From the NCBI GenBank assembly GCA_017522065.1, contig JAFXAD010000058.1:1-64000 (forward strand): 64,000 bases of DNA. Direction: 5' to 3'. Shown here one piece after another: positions 1 to 9,690 of this stretch (its first letter is position 1; each line of letters opens with the position of its first letter). The notes below the pieces were generated by a model. That model was given only the letters and a program-made list of their open reading frames with translations. It was not told where the DNA came from and searched no databases. The translations under genes were made by a program, and so were the position numbers. This DNA comes from Bacteroidales bacterium. Its GTDB lineage: Bacteria > Bacteroidota > Bacteroidia > Bacteroidales > P3.

Positions 1-142
1 TACTGCTTAGTATCAGGATTTTCAATCCGCCAACACTAACGCTGTTGCAAGTGTTTTATTGTGATGCGGATTGCAAATCCTTATATTAATAAGCGTCGGA
101 TCTCAGATCCGCCGCAACGAGTCTCAGATCCGCCGCGACGGG
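1..142. repeat. Dispersed intergenic repeat, copy 1
   Basis: This 142-bp sequence recurs at 1337-1478 with a single C/T difference, and a shorter diverged relative lies at 17831-17886. It contains short palindromes of the form GGATT-GCA-AATCC and CGGATCT-C-AGATCCG, typical of REP-like intergenic repeats in Bacteroidales. The copy may begin before the window. No gene is visible in 1-240; the remainder (143-240) is an AT-rich leader to the lipoprotein gene. Confidence 0.85.
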
Positions 143-240
143 TCAAAAGTAGTGATTTTGTTTCCCGAAGGGCACAATAAAAAAGACAAAGTGGCGTTAT
201 AATAACGGGATTGGTTTGTAATTTTTAAAATAAATTGAAT

Positions 241-1221
241 ATGAAGAAACTCTTTTTGCTCGGCGTGATGGTGTGCGCCCTCGGAATGATGACCGCCTGC
301 AAGAGCGGAACGGCGGAAGAGGCCGTTGTCGAGCCTCCGTTTGAGGACACCATCCCCATCATCTTCGAGACGGATTGGATGTACAGATACGGCAACGGTA
401 TCTATTGTAGCATGGAGATAAACGGGGTGAAGATTGACACCGTTTTAATTGACAATGGCTGCTATCATTCGGATATTTCTCCCGACTTGGCAGAAAAACT
501 CAATATGTCATACAAGGCTCTCCGAGTTGACACAATATTAGGGGGTACATGTTGTGGGGAAACCATATCAGACGAACGCAAGCTTTGCGCCATGGACAGT
601 CTCTATTATACAATCGGGCATACTACATTCCGCATGGATACCATAGACATAACCCGATGGGTAGAGCTGTTGTCTAAATTACCCATCAAGGCCACGATTG
701 GCCGCGATGTCTTTGAACGATATGTCGTGGAGATTGACTATCGGAACAAATACATGGTGCTGAGCAACCACCTTCCGGAGACGATAGGGCAGTATATGGC
801 AATTCCCATGGAATACACTAATTCGAAAGACTATCCACGGTTCAGGTGCATCAAGGTGGACGGATTCAAGTTGAAAGATGGAAGCCCCATTTCGGCACGG
901 GCGTTTCTGGATTTGGGGAACGCTGTCGGTACGGCCTTCGATTCCGCGTTCTTGACACGGGTTGACCAGCATTTCAGCCAGATAGACACCAGTTCGATTG
1001 CATGGCTCATCCTGTCCCAAATCGGTTCAGCCGTTGACAGTGTGGATTTCCCGATTGGTCACATGGATGACAATCACCGCACCGTGGCGAAGTTGCCGGG
1101 ACCCGGGATGGACTTTGCAGGTTTGGATTGCGACATTCTGCTCGGCAACAACTTCTTCAGCCACTTCAAAATCATCTTCGACTACAAGAACAATATGTTC
1201 TACCTGAAGAGGAACGAATAA
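241..1221 (+). CDS. Retropepsin-like aspartyl protease family lipoprotein
   Basis: A 326-residue protein starting at the ATG at 241; an in-frame TTG at 235 is less likely. Residues 1-20 form a lipoprotein signal ending in M-T-A-C20, so it is probably membrane anchored. Two half-domains resemble retropepsin lobes. Each has an Asp-x-Gly turn (D71-N-G73 and D224-L-G226), followed by a hydrophobic strand pattern with Gly, Phe and Asp-Tyr (GRDVFERYVVEIDY near 154-167; GNNFFSHFKIIFDY near the C terminus). Canonical proteases have DTG or DSG, so catalysis is uncertain. It stands alone between two copies of a 142-bp repeat. The family assignment is inference from motif layout. Confidence 0.7.
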   Translation: MKKLFLLGVMVCALGMMTACKSGTAEEAVVEPPFEDTIPIIFETDWMYRYGNGIYCSMEINGVKIDTVLIDNGCYHSDISPDLAEKLNMSYKALRVDTILGGTCCGETISDERKLCAMDSLYYTIGHTTFRMDTIDITRWVELLSKLPIKATIGRDVFERYVVEIDYRNKYMVLSNHLPETIGQYMAIPMEYTNSKDYPRFRCIKVDGFKLKDGSPISARAFLDLGNAVGTAFDSAFLTRVDQHFSQIDTSSIAWLILSQIGSAVDSVDFPIGHMDDNHRTVAKLPGPGMDFAGLDCDILLGNNFFSHFKIIFDYKNNMFYLKRNE

Positions 1222-1864
1222 TTATTCATCAATATTATACAATCATTATGAACATCCCAATTCAAATTGACACCGTCAAGCCCGACACGGCGGATGTTCT
1301 ATTTTTTGCGTATGTTGTATCGGATTTGCAATCCGATACTGCTTAGTATCAGGATTTTCAATCCGCCAACATTAACGCTGTTGCAAGTGTTTTATTGTGA
1401 TGCGGATTGCAAATCCTTATATTAATAAGCGTCGGATCTCAGATCCGCCGCAACGAGTCTCAGATCCGCCGCGACGGGGGTGCTCTCTAAAACATAGGCA
1501 TCTCCCTTCTGCAATCATAAATGTTTTTTTCGCCCTTCCGTGTCTACTTTTCATAGTGCAACAGTTCCAATTCTTAGTACGAAGACGAAAAACTTTAACC
1601 TTAACGGTAAGTAAATTTTGTGGATTTCTTGTGTCCCGCAGAAAACGCTGATATTGCAGAAAAACTTTTTCTCCGGCTCTTCAGCTCTCGGGCGAATGTC
1701 ATAATGCTCTACGAGCAGAAATTAAACAAATTATATTCAAATTATTCAAAATGTTGATTTTGTTTTACTTTGTTGTTGTATCATCACTATCCGGTTTTCT
1801 GACGGTAAAATTACGTTTATTTTATATACGCAAAGAGAAAGTACATTCAATAAGAAAAAAAATG
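1222..1864. other. Long intergenic region, no credible gene
   Basis: About 640 bp with no convincing coding sequence. Short open frames here translate the repeat (ending in residues such as DLQSD) and look spurious. The region holds the second repeat copy at 1337-1478, a preceding palindromic stretch of the same type near 1318-1336, and AT-rich DNA leading to the serine dehydratase promoter. Confidence 0.6.
1337..1478. repeat. Dispersed intergenic repeat, copy 2
   Basis: Matches positions 1-142 in 141 of 142 bases, in the same orientation. The two copies bracket the aspartyl-protease-like lipoprotein gene as direct repeats 1.2 kb apart. Such near-identity in noncoding DNA suggests recent duplication or gene conversion. 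Confidence 0.9.
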
Positions 1865-1872
1865 TACCTTTG
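1865..1872 (+). promoter_or_regulatory. Bacteroidetes -7 promoter element for sdaA
   Basis: TACCTTTG matches the TAnnTTTG -7 consensus of Bacteroidetes housekeeping promoters and lies 34 bp before the serine dehydratase start. A clear -33 TTTG is not obvious. Confidence 0.6.
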
Positions 1873-1905
1873 CAGCGCGATTCAGAAACTGCAAAATGAG
1901 ACAGA

Positions 1906-3111
1906 ATGGAGACAATAAAGAAGATATATAAAATAGGATATGGGCCCAGCAGCAGTCACACGATGGGTCCGCACAAGGCTGCAACGATGTTCGCAGCGCG
2001 TAGCAAGCAGGCTTCGAGCTACAGGGTGACTCTGTATGGTTCGCTTGCAGCCACAGGGCGCGGCCACCACACCGACCTTGCCATCAAACGTGGATTGGCA
2101 CCCAAGGAGGTGGAGATTGTATGGCGCGCCGATGTCATCAAACCATTCCATACAAACGGCATGTTCTTCGAGGCTTTGGACCCGCAGGGGGCGGTTGTGG
2201 ACTCATGGCTGGTATACAGCATCGGTGGCGGCTATTTGGCCACAGAGGAAGGCGAGGTGCCGCTGGGCATCACTCCAGAGGGCGAGGTCTATCCTCACAA
2301 CACGATGAAAGACATTATGGAATATATCGACCACGAGGGATTGAGCTTCTGGGAATATGTGGAAAAATGCGAGGACGGAAGTCTGTGGTTCTATCTCGAA
2401 GAGATGTGGCAGCAGATGCAGCAGACCATTGAAGAGGGACTGCAGGACGACCGCGTCATTGCCGGCGGACTGCATTTGCGCAGCAAGGCACACCAGTACT
2501 TTATCCGCGCCAGTGCATTCAAGCCCTCGTTGCAGAGCCGCGCCTTGGTCATTGCATACGCCCTTGCCACAAGCGAGCAGAACGCATGTGGCGCAAAGAT
2601 TGTCACGGCCCCCACGTGTGGCAGCAGCGGCGTGCTTCCGGCAGTGCTGTATCATCTGAAAAAGAACCATGGATTCAGCGACCGCGAGATATTGCGAGCC
2701 ATGGCCACTGCAGGCCTTTTTGCCAACGTTATCAAGCACAATGCTACCATAAGCGGTGCCGAAGCCGGATGCCAGGCCGAGGTCGGCAGCGCCTGCGTTA
2801 TGGCAGCTGTGGCCAGCAACCAGCTCTTCGGGGGAAGCCCGAAACAGATTGAGTATGCTGCTGAGATGGCAATGGAGCACAACCTGGGACTGACCTGCGA
2901 CCCGTTGTGCGGTCTGGTTCAGATACCGTGCATCGAGCGCAACGCAATGGCAGCCCTTCGAGCCTTGGATATCAATATCTACGCCATGATGAGCGACGGA
3001 CGGCATATTATCAGTTTCGACAAGGTGGTGCGTACCATGAAGCTGACAGGGCACGACCTCCCGAGCCTGTACAAGGAGACCTCGCTCGGCGGGCTGGCTA
3101 TCGACGACTGA
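1906..3111 (+). CDS. sdaA: L-serine dehydratase, iron-sulfur dependent, single chain
   Basis: A 401-residue enzyme that deaminates L-serine to pyruvate and ammonia in the cytoplasm. The N terminus carries the substrate-binding GPSSSHTMGP motif (about residues 14-23). Cysteines 289, 331 and 342 have the 42- and 11-residue spacing expected for the [4Fe-4S] cluster ligands of this family; C335 is an extra cysteine in the same loop. Both the beta-like N-terminal part and the alpha part are fused in one chain. The gene is monocistronic, has its own promoter at 1865, and converges on sbcC with only 14 bp between the ends. Confidence 0.95.
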   Translation: METIKKIYKIGYGPSSSHTMGPHKAATMFAARSKQASSYRVTLYGSLAATGRGHHTDLAIKRGLAPKEVEIVWRADVIKPFHTNGMFFEALDPQGAVVDSWLVYSIGGGYLATEEGEVPLGITPEGEVYPHNTMKDIMEYIDHEGLSFWEYVEKCEDGSLWFYLEEMWQQMQQTIEEGLQDDRVIAGGLHLRSKAHQYFIRASAFKPSLQSRALVIAYALATSEQNACGAKIVTAPTCGSSGVLPAVLYHLKKNHGFSDREILRAMATAGLFANVIKHNATISGAEAGCQAEVGSACVMAAVASNQLFGGSPKQIEYAAEMAMEHNLGLTCDPLCGLVQIPCIERNAMAALRALDINIYAMMSDGRHIISFDKVVRTMKLTGHDLPSLYKETSLGGLAIDD

Positions 3112-3125
3112 CAAAGGGTGCGCCG

Positions 3126-6100
3126 CTATTGCTTCGGCAGAATGTCGATGGTGCTTTTTGAGCTGCTGCTTTCCTGATTGACCTGGATCTGGACAGGTAT
3201 TCGTTCCTTTAGTTCCTCGATGTGGCTGATGATGCCTACATGACGGCCTGTGGTGAGGTGCAGTGACCGCAGTGTCGTGATGGCGTTTTGCAGCGGTTCG
3301 CCGCTTAGGGTGCCGAATCCCTCGTCGATAAAGAGTGTGTCGACAGCGAGTTTCTGCCCGATGTCGCTCAGGGCCAGAGCGAGTGCCAGCGAGACGAGGA
3401 AACTTTCGCCACCCGACAGGGTGCTGGCGGCGCGCTGCGTTCCGGAGAGGAACGAATCGGACACGGTGATGACGAAGCTGCCGGGCTGGACGTTGAGCCG
3501 ATAGCGATCCGACAGCATGGACATGTAGCTGTTGGCGGAATGAATCAGGTTGGCAAGCACGTAGCTCTGTGCGATGTTGCGGAATGTCTTGCCTTTGGAG
3601 TCGCCGATAAGCATGTTCAGGTGTTCCCATTTGTCATAAATGGAGCAGAGCCTGTTGTATTCTTCGACTTGCGAGGCGTGTTGCTCGTGTTGCTTCTGGT
3701 CGTCGTCAAGTGTTTTGCGGCAGGCACCGATTTCCTGATTGAAAGTCGACAGTTTGGCGTTCAGTGCCGAAATGCGAAGGCCGAGGTCTGTTCGGATTGA
3801 TTCATATTCCGCAACCGAGAGAGGCACTGGCGCTTCGCCAGGAGTCTGCTCCCCGTCGGCAAAGATTTCTGTTGACGAATTGATCAAATCGTCGAGTTGT
3901 TTGTTGAGGGCATCGAGTTTCGACTTGGCGATGGTGACATCTTCATGCGCTTTGTCGACATCGGCCTTGAGGCGTGCAATCTCGTCGGGGGTGTATTTGC
4001 AGAGCTCTTCTAATTGCCCCAGCGCGACGGCATCGGGTGAGGCCAGATAGTTGTCGACAAGCTGGCTGTTTTCATCGATATTTTTCTGTGCGTTCCCGAG
4101 CAGGCTTTTTGCGGAGGTTATTTTGGTCAAAAGATTCTGTGCCTCGAGCCCCAGGGCCTCGAAGTCAGGTTCAGAAAGGCCATCCTCGACAACGGGGGAT
4201 TTGGAAGAGTCGGCGGTGTCGAAAGTGTGGAGTTCGCGTATTTTGTCGAGGGTCGTGTTGATGCCTGTTATCGACGTTGTGAAGCTTTCGGTTTTGTGTT
4301 TCAGCTTTTCGCGTTCTTGAACTGCTGCGGTGTATTTGTTGGTTGCGTCGATGATTTTTGATGCAAGGTTTGAGATGTATGCAACGTCATCCCATTTTAT
4401 TTTTGTCATGTCGGCATTGGTGCCGAACAGTTGCGAAAGCTCGGTTTTCTTGTCGTTTATTTCGTCATTCTTCGTTTTGATGAGAGATGCGGCTGATGCT
4501 ATCTCCTGCTTGTGCTTCGATATTTCGTCTTTGATGTTTGAAGTTTTGGCGCGTGCTTTTTCAAGGTCGTCCGACAGCTTTTTCTCTTCGTCGCGAAGGC
4601 TGTTGAGTAGCTTCTCGTATTCGCCCAGTTCTTTCAGCCGTGACTCTATCGCCGAATGCCGTGATTGCGCTTCATGGCGTATCGCGCTGTGTTTTGGCCA
4701 GGTTTCATCTGTCTCCGGAATTTCGATTCCCAATTCGGCGCATTTCTCTTCGATAGAGGCGAGCAGATTGTTGAGCTTTTCCTGTGCCTTTCCGTTTTCC
4801 TGTGATGCGTTGTCGATGTCTTTGCTGCGTCTGGTGTATTGGTCGTCGTTAGACTTGATGGTTGCCTTGTCGTCGAGGTCCTTTTTTTTCAGTTCTTCGA
4901 GCTTGTTTTCGGCTGTTTTCAGTTCGTCCTGCGCTTCTTTGATGGAGCTGGAAAGGATTTCCTCATGCGGGAGATGTGCCAGGTCGATGCTCTGTCCGCA
5001 TACGGGGCATGTGTCTCCTTCGGCGAGCTTGGCGCGTATGGCCACAGCCCATTTGCCTGCGGAGTCTTCGAGGCGCTCGAGCACGAGTTTGTGGCTTTCG
5101 ACCTCGAAATGGGCTTTCGTTAAAGCCTCTTTACGTTCCTCGCATTGCTGTTCGAGCTTTTTCGTCTCATTGCTGAGATTGTTGAGAGACTTGCGTTCGC
5201 TGGCAATTCTGTCGACCTCCTTGTTGTAGGCATCCGATTGTACGGATGCTATTTCCAGACTGTTGAGCAGCTGCAGGTATTTGTTCTGCTGCTCGCGCAG
5301 GGTGTCGATATTTTCGCTCTGTAATTTCGCTTTGTATTCGCTTTGCTTCTTCTCGCATTCCTTGATTTTCGAAATCAACAGGGTCTCACCCTCCTGTGCC
5401 GATTTCTGATTCTCTTGCAGCTGGTTAAGTTTGTTCTCGAGTGTGGCTTTGTCGTTGCTGTGTTTCTCGATGGCGGTCAGACTGTCGGCTATGCTGTTGA
5501 GATGTACAACGATAGTTTGTGACTGCTCGTAAATCGTCGCGCGTTTTTCTTCGGACAGGAGCATGGCGTCGATTTCGGCGATTTTCTGTTGCTGCCGGTT
5601 GATGGTCTGCTGTGCCTTGTCGAGCTGTCTGTCGAGCTGTTGCCATTCTTTGCCGAGGTTGTCGATTTCTTGTTGCCGCTTTTTCTGTTCGTCCTTGGCA
5701 GTGGCGAGAGCTGCGACCCATTGGCGCGCGTTTGTTGTGGCGTTCCAGCGGCCGACGGTGTCGGACTTTGATTTGACGGCCTCGCAGTCTTTGTTCTCCA
5801 AGGCTTGGCTATAGTTCTTTCCAGCATCGTCGATGTCGCGGTGCAGCTGTATGTATTTACCGATCCAGTTGACTTTTTCTCCGAGAGTTTTCAACTCGGT
5901 GTCAATAAGGCTGCATTGATGTTGCCTCTCCTCTTGCTCGGCTTTGAGCTGCTCTTTCTGCTCGTCGCTCAGCATCTGTATGTTGTCGAGGACAAGTTTT
6001 GCATTGTCGCATTCACGTCGTTTCAGTGATGTGATTTCGGCCAGTCGTTGTCCAATCTTGGTATAGATGCCTGTGCCGGTGATTTTTTCGAGTATTTCAG

Positions 6101-6641
6101 ACTTGTCTTCGTCTTTGCTGTTAAGGAATCGCGTGAAATCGCCTTGAGCCAGCATTGTCGTCCGGCAGAACTGGTCGAAAGAGAGACCGACGGCTCTGTC
6201 GATTTCGTTTCTGATTTCCTGGTCTTTTGTGAGTCTGTTGCCTTCCCACGTCAGGTTCCATGTGCGGCCTTGCAGTGTCCCGTCGGCCTTGTCATAGGCA
6301 CGCCTTACGCCCCATGTAGCGACGTAGCGTAAGCCGTTGCTGCCTGTGAATTCGAGGACTACATCGCCTTTGCCGGTGCCGCGGCGCAGCAGTTGCCGGA
6401 CATCTCCTATGGTTGTGGATTTGTCGCCATCGGCCACGGAGCCTTCCATCTTGGTATGGGCCATTCGCGGGGTGTCGCCGTAGAGGGCGAGGCTGATGGC
6501 ATCGAGGATGGTCGATTTGCCGGAGCCGGTTTTGCCAGTGATGAGGAACACGTCGCTGCCCGAAAGGGGCGGCTGTTCGAAGTCGATGGTTGCATCTTCG
6601 ATCGAGGCGATGTTGTGTATGGTGAGTTTGTGTAGCTTCAT
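3126..6641 (-). CDS. sbcC: Exonuclease subunit SbcC (Rad50-like SMC ATPase)
   Basis: An 1171-residue ATPase subunit of the SbcCD complex, which opens DNA hairpins and trims double-strand ends. Visible features are Walker A GKTGSGKST (36-44), two long coiled-coil arms rich in E, K and Q, the zinc-hook CPVC (C545-C548) at the apex, the ABC signature LSGGES (about 1075-1080) and Walker B/D-loop DEGFGTLS (about 1104-1111). It is the last gene of the leftward aroE-sbcD-sbcC run, 11 bp after sbcD. Length is within the usual range. Identification is secure. Confidence 0.96.
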   Translation of the reverse strand: MKLHKLTIHNIASIEDATIDFEQPPLSGSDVFLITGKTGSGKSTILDAISLALYGDTPRMAHTKMEGSVADGDKSTTIGDVRQLLRRGTGKGDVVLEFTGSNGLRYVATWGVRRAYDKADGTLQGRTWNLTWEGNRLTKDQEIRNEIDRAVGLSFDQFCRTTMLAQGDFTRFLNSKDEDKSEILEKITGTGIYTKIGQRLAEITSLKRRECDNAKLVLDNIQMLSDEQKEQLKAEQEERQHQCSLIDTELKTLGEKVNWIGKYIQLHRDIDDAGKNYSQALENKDCEAVKSKSDTVGRWNATTNARQWVAALATAKDEQKKRQQEIDNLGKEWQQLDRQLDKAQQTINRQQQKIAEIDAMLLSEEKRATIYEQSQTIVVHLNSIADSLTAIEKHSNDKATLENKLNQLQENQKSAQEGETLLISKIKECEKKQSEYKAKLQSENIDTLREQQNKYLQLLNSLEIASVQSDAYNKEVDRIASERKSLNNLSNETKKLEQQCEERKEALTKAHFEVESHKLVLERLEDSAGKWAVAIRAKLAEGDTCPVCGQSIDLAHLPHEEILSSSIKEAQDELKTAENKLEELKKKDLDDKATIKSNDDQYTRRSKDIDNASQENGKAQEKLNNLLASIEEKCAELGIEIPETDETWPKHSAIRHEAQSRHSAIESRLKELGEYEKLLNSLRDEEKKLSDDLEKARAKTSNIKDEISKHKQEIASAASLIKTKNDEINDKKTELSQLFGTNADMTKIKWDDVAYISNLASKIIDATNKYTAAVQEREKLKHKTESFTTSITGINTTLDKIRELHTFDTADSSKSPVVEDGLSEPDFEALGLEAQNLLTKITSAKSLLGNAQKNIDENSQLVDNYLASPDAVALGQLEELCKYTPDEIARLKADVDKAHEDVTIAKSKLDALNKQLDDLINSSTEIFADGEQTPGEAPVPLSVAEYESIRTDLGLRISALNAKLSTFNQEIGACRKTLDDDQKQHEQHASQVEEYNRLCSIYDKWEHLNMLIGDSKGKTFRNIAQSYVLANLIHSANSYMSMLSDRYRLNVQPGSFVITVSDSFLSGTQRAASTLSGGESFLVSLALALALSDIGQKLAVDTLFIDEGFGTLSGEPLQNAITTLRSLHLTTGRHVGIISHIEELKERIPVQIQVNQESSSSKSTIDILPKQ

Positions 6642-6652
6642 GTGGTTGGGAA

Positions 6653-7816
6653 TTAAATGTTCAGGTTGCGTAGGACCTCGTCGAATACTTCATGCATGTC
6701 GTTGTCGAACACGATGTTTTTGTCGTGCAGGTATCGGGCCAATATGTCGATGGGTTTCTCTTGCCGGAACTCGTCGACGTTAAGTTGTCTCCTGTCCGCG
6801 CTGTTGTTAGCAGTTTCCCTGATTGGGTTGATGTGGCAGAAACGGCACTGTTTCTTTTCGGCGATATGGGCTGCTGTCTGGGCAGCCGATGCTGGTATGA
6901 AACCGCTGTTGTCGACCTTGACATTCAGACGTATGTAGCATTCGTCGCCGTCGGGGAATGCTTCGAATAGTTGCCTGACGTTGTCCCACGTCTGAGGGGC
7001 TGGACATGAATCCGGCTCGGGGAGGGTCTTGAGTGGCAGCGGGTTTTTGATAGGCAGAGGCGTCACTGTCGGGGTGTCGCCATGCTTTGGTATTTCTACC
7101 AAGAGAGCGCCGTGGTCGCCCTCTTCGTCGAATCCTATGGGTAGCGGAGTGCCGCAGTAGAAGGCTTTAGGGCTCAGACGTTGTGGCTTGTGGATATGTC
7201 CCAGGGCAAGGTAGTCGTAGCCGTTGCCAAAGGATTCAAGGGGTTGGCTGTTGATGCCGCCGGCTGAATATTCGTTCGAGTTGCTGTGCCAGCTGATGTC
7301 GCATCCCGTTACGGTTGTGTGTGCCATCATGACTACCGGCAGGCCTTCTTTGTTGCGGTCGGCCACCATGTATTGAAGGGTCTCGTATAGCCCGTCTGTT
7401 ATGAAGAATTCATTTATGTAGGGGAGGGCGATTACGAAACCTTTGCCGTCTATCTCGATGATGTGTTGCTGGAGGTCGTCGCGATAGTATTGTCCGACGA
7501 CATGGACGCCGAGGGCTTTCCACGGAGTGCGGAACACTTCGAGGCGGGCACCGCTGTCGTGGTTTCCTGCGGTTACTATAATTGTTGTCGCGGGACTTGC
7601 ACTGCGAATACGCATCAGCCCTTCTGCCAGCATGCTTTGGGCGTGGTTGGAGGGCGAAGAGGTGTGGAAAATGTCGCCGCTGACGATGAACGCGTCGGGG
7701 CGGTGGGAGCCTACGAGGTCGACCATTTGGTCGATCATGCTGTTTTGCTCCATGCTGCGGTCGTAACCGTATAGCATGTGGCCGAGATGCCAGTCGCTGG
7801 TGTGGATTATTTTCAC
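6653..7816 (-). CDS. sbcD: Exonuclease subunit SbcD (Mre11-like nuclease)
   Basis: A 387-residue calcineurin-like metallophosphoesterase that supplies the nuclease site of SbcCD. Metal-binding motifs appear in order: SDWHLGH (7-13), GDIFH (47-51), GNHDSG (84-89), AHTTVTG in the middle of the chain and LGHIHKP after it. Its start codon overlaps the aroE stop (ATGA, 7813-7816), and sbcC follows directly, so the pair is translated from one message. Confidence 0.96.
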   Translation of the reverse strand: MKIIHTSDWHLGHMLYGYDRSMEQNSMIDQMVDLVGSHRPDAFIVSGDIFHTSSPSNHAQSMLAEGLMRIRSASPATTIIVTAGNHDSGARLEVFRTPWKALGVHVVGQYYRDDLQQHIIEIDGKGFVIALPYINEFFITDGLYETLQYMVADRNKEGLPVVMMAHTTVTGCDISWHSNSNEYSAGGINSQPLESFGNGYDYLALGHIHKPQRLSPKAFYCGTPLPIGFDEEGDHGALLVEIPKHGDTPTVTPLPIKNPLPLKTLPEPDSCPAPQTWDNVRQLFEAFPDGDECYIRLNVKVDNSGFIPASAAQTAAHIAEKKQCRFCHINPIRETANNSADRRQLNVDEFRQEKPIDILARYLHDKNIVFDNDMHEVFDEVLRNLNI

Positions 7817-8601
7817 TTTGATGATTGGGAATTAGAAGTTGAGGTATGGGTCCATATTTCGAATGCCAAATCGGCTTGCCGATGCAGCATTTCGAGACCT
7901 CCGACGATTGTAGCTCCATGGGCGGCGGCTTCCTTGAGGAACCGTGTGGGAGAGGGGTTGTAAGTGAGGTCGTAGCATATATGTCCGCTGGTTAGCAGGT
8001 CGGGGCGGCACCAGGGTGTGCTGTCGATGTCGGGGAACATCCCTACGGGTGTGGCGTTGATGATTATTTGATAGTCAAAGTCGTCCCGGTTCAGTCGCAA
8101 TAGGGTGTCATACCCGATGCTGAGTGTGTGCAGTTCGGGGTGCCGGCTAACGAAAACGAAGTCGATATTGAGTTTTTTGAGTCCCCAAGCGACAGCCTGG
8201 GCAGCTCCGCCGGTGCCGAGGACGAGAGCTTTGCGATGCTGGTGTGTGATGAGAGGTCTCAGTGTCTGTTCGAATGCGGGAGCGTCGGTGTTGTATCCCC
8301 TCATGGCGATGCCGGAGGCGGTGTGGCATACGGCAACCGTGTTGACGGCGCCTATGTCTTCGGCAGTGGGGTCAAGAGAGTCGAGAAGCGGCAGTATGTC
8401 GCGTTTGTACGGAATTGTCACGTTGAAACCGTCGAGGCTGCAGCGCGACACAATGTTCGTCAGGTTGCTCAAATCCGGCATTTCGAGCAGGGTATAGCTG
8501 TATTTGTCAAGTCCTGACATTTCGAATTTCGAATCGAAATATTTTTTCGAAAAGGAATGTCCCAGACGCTTTCCGACAAGAGCAAAACGTAAGCCGGTCA
8601 T
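7813..8601 (-). CDS. aroE: Shikimate dehydrogenase
   Basis: A 262-residue NADPH-dependent enzyme reducing 3-dehydroshikimate to shikimate in aromatic amino acid synthesis. The shikimate-binding residues are visible as HSFS (15-18), the catalytic Lys66 in VTIPYK, N87 and D106 in NTD. The nucleotide-binding loop GTGGAAQA is at 129-136. It is the first gene of the leftward run with sbcD and sbcC, which share its message by a four-base stop/start overlap. No functional link between shikimate and DNA repair is implied; this is a transcriptional neighbourhood. Confidence 0.95.
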   Translation of the reverse strand: MTGLRFALVGKRLGHSFSKKYFDSKFEMSGLDKYSYTLLEMPDLSNLTNIVSRCSLDGFNVTIPYKRDILPLLDSLDPTAEDIGAVNTVAVCHTASGIAMRGYNTDAPAFEQTLRPLITHQHRKALVLGTGGAAQAVAWGLKKLNIDFVFVSRHPELHTLSIGYDTLLRLNRDDFDYQIIINATPVGMFPDIDSTPWCRPDLLTSGHICYDLTYNPSPTRFLKEAAAHGATIVGGLEMLHRQADLAFEIWTHTSTSNSQSSK

Positions 8602-8728
8602 TGTTCGGATGTTTTATAATAAGGGTTTGACATTGATTTTAAGTGTTATTTGAATCGGCACAGTTATTTGTTCGTTCCAATTAGCGATGCAAATATACGA
8701 TAATTTTTCTGTACTTGTTTTTTTTATG

Positions 8729-8736
8729 TAAATTTG
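8729..8736 (+). promoter_or_regulatory. -7 promoter element for the rhomboid gene
   Basis: TAAATTTG fits the TAnnTTTG consensus and sits 20 bp upstream of the ATG at 8756, in the divergent AT-rich spacer between aroE and the rhomboid gene. Confidence 0.5.
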
Positions 8737-8755
8737 CAAATCAAAAAAAAATAAA

Positions 8756-9640
8756 ATGCAGAAACAACGTGTTGGAAACCAGCTGTCGGAGTTTTTGAAA
8801 AGTGGGAGCTTGCTGTCGATACTTATAATTGTGAATGTAGCGCTGTGGGTGTTGATGCTACTGTTCCCGCTTGTCGACTATTTGTATGCTTTGCCGAATG
8901 GCACGGCGCGCGAAGGGTGGTACGAATGGTTGGCGTTGTCGTCGCAATGGAGCGACCTGCTGCGCCGCCCTTGGACGTTGCTTACATACATGTTCCTGCA
9001 CGACGGACTGTGGCATATACTGTTCAACATGCTGATGCTGTTTGTCGGAGGCACAATGTGTTGCCGATATTTGGGCAGTAAACGTTTCGGATGGATATAT
9101 TTTGTTGCCGGCATTGTCGGTGCGCTGCTGTATTTGTTGGTATACAACATGTTCCCTGTTGGGCGGATGCAGGTGTCTACGCTTGTGGGGGCTTCGGCTG
9201 CAGTTCTTGGAGTGTTTGTCGCCGTCGCGGTATATGTACCCAATCAGGAGGTCGGTTTGTGGTTGGTACGCACGTTTCAGGTAAAGCTGAAATGGCTGGC
9301 TCTTGCGATTGTGATTATCGACTTGCTGTCGATACCGGCATCGAATGCAGGAGGCCATATCGCGCACCTCGGAGGCGCTTTGGCCGGATGGCTGTCGGTG
9401 GTGGCAATAAGGATGATGGCGTCGCGTCCGGTTCGTCAAAAAAACAGCACTGTCCGACGTGGGAAAAAGATGGGGAAGACGAAAAAAACGGACGGGGGAA
9501 GACCTCTTACCGATGAAGAATATAATCGCAGAAGAGCTGAAAATCAAAGACGTGTTGATGAGATACTTGACAAGATATCAAAACATGGATACGAGGCTCT
9601 GTCGAAAAGTGAGAAAGAATTCTTGTTTAATTACAAGTGA
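8756..9640 (+). CDS. Rhomboid family intramembrane serine protease
   Basis: A 294-residue membrane protein with about six hydrophobic helices in residues 18-225. Rhomboid hallmarks are the HxxxN stretch (LHDGLWHILFNML), the catalytic serine S147 in GASAA and the histidine H204 in AHLGG (a second histidine at 201). These form the Ser-His dyad that cleaves transmembrane substrates. A soluble C-terminal tail (about 230-294) is charged and resembles the small tail domain common in Bacteroidetes rhomboids. It leads the rightward run continuing with an EEP-family protein and endonuclease III. Confidence 0.9.
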   Translation: MQKQRVGNQLSEFLKSGSLLSILIIVNVALWVLMLLFPLVDYLYALPNGTAREGWYEWLALSSQWSDLLRRPWTLLTYMFLHDGLWHILFNMLMLFVGGTMCCRYLGSKRFGWIYFVAGIVGALLYLLVYNMFPVGRMQVSTLVGASAAVLGVFVAVAVYVPNQEVGLWLVRTFQVKLKWLALAIVIIDLLSIPASNAGGHIAHLGGALAGWLSVVAIRMMASRPVRQKNSTVRRGKKMGKTKKTDGGRPLTDEEYNRRRAENQRRVDEILDKISKHGYEALSKSEKEFLFNYK

Positions 9641-9690
9641 TTTATTTATGATGAATTAAGTTGTTTGTCGATTTTTTGATTTGAAATGTA

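Noticed and set aside
1397..1651. Small protein gene next to the second repeat
   Set aside because: Its first half is translation of the repeat and it has no promoter or family.
2203..3630. Long antisense frame across sdaA and sbcC
   Set aside because: It is a shadow of two secure genes and has low-complexity Arg/His/Gln composition.
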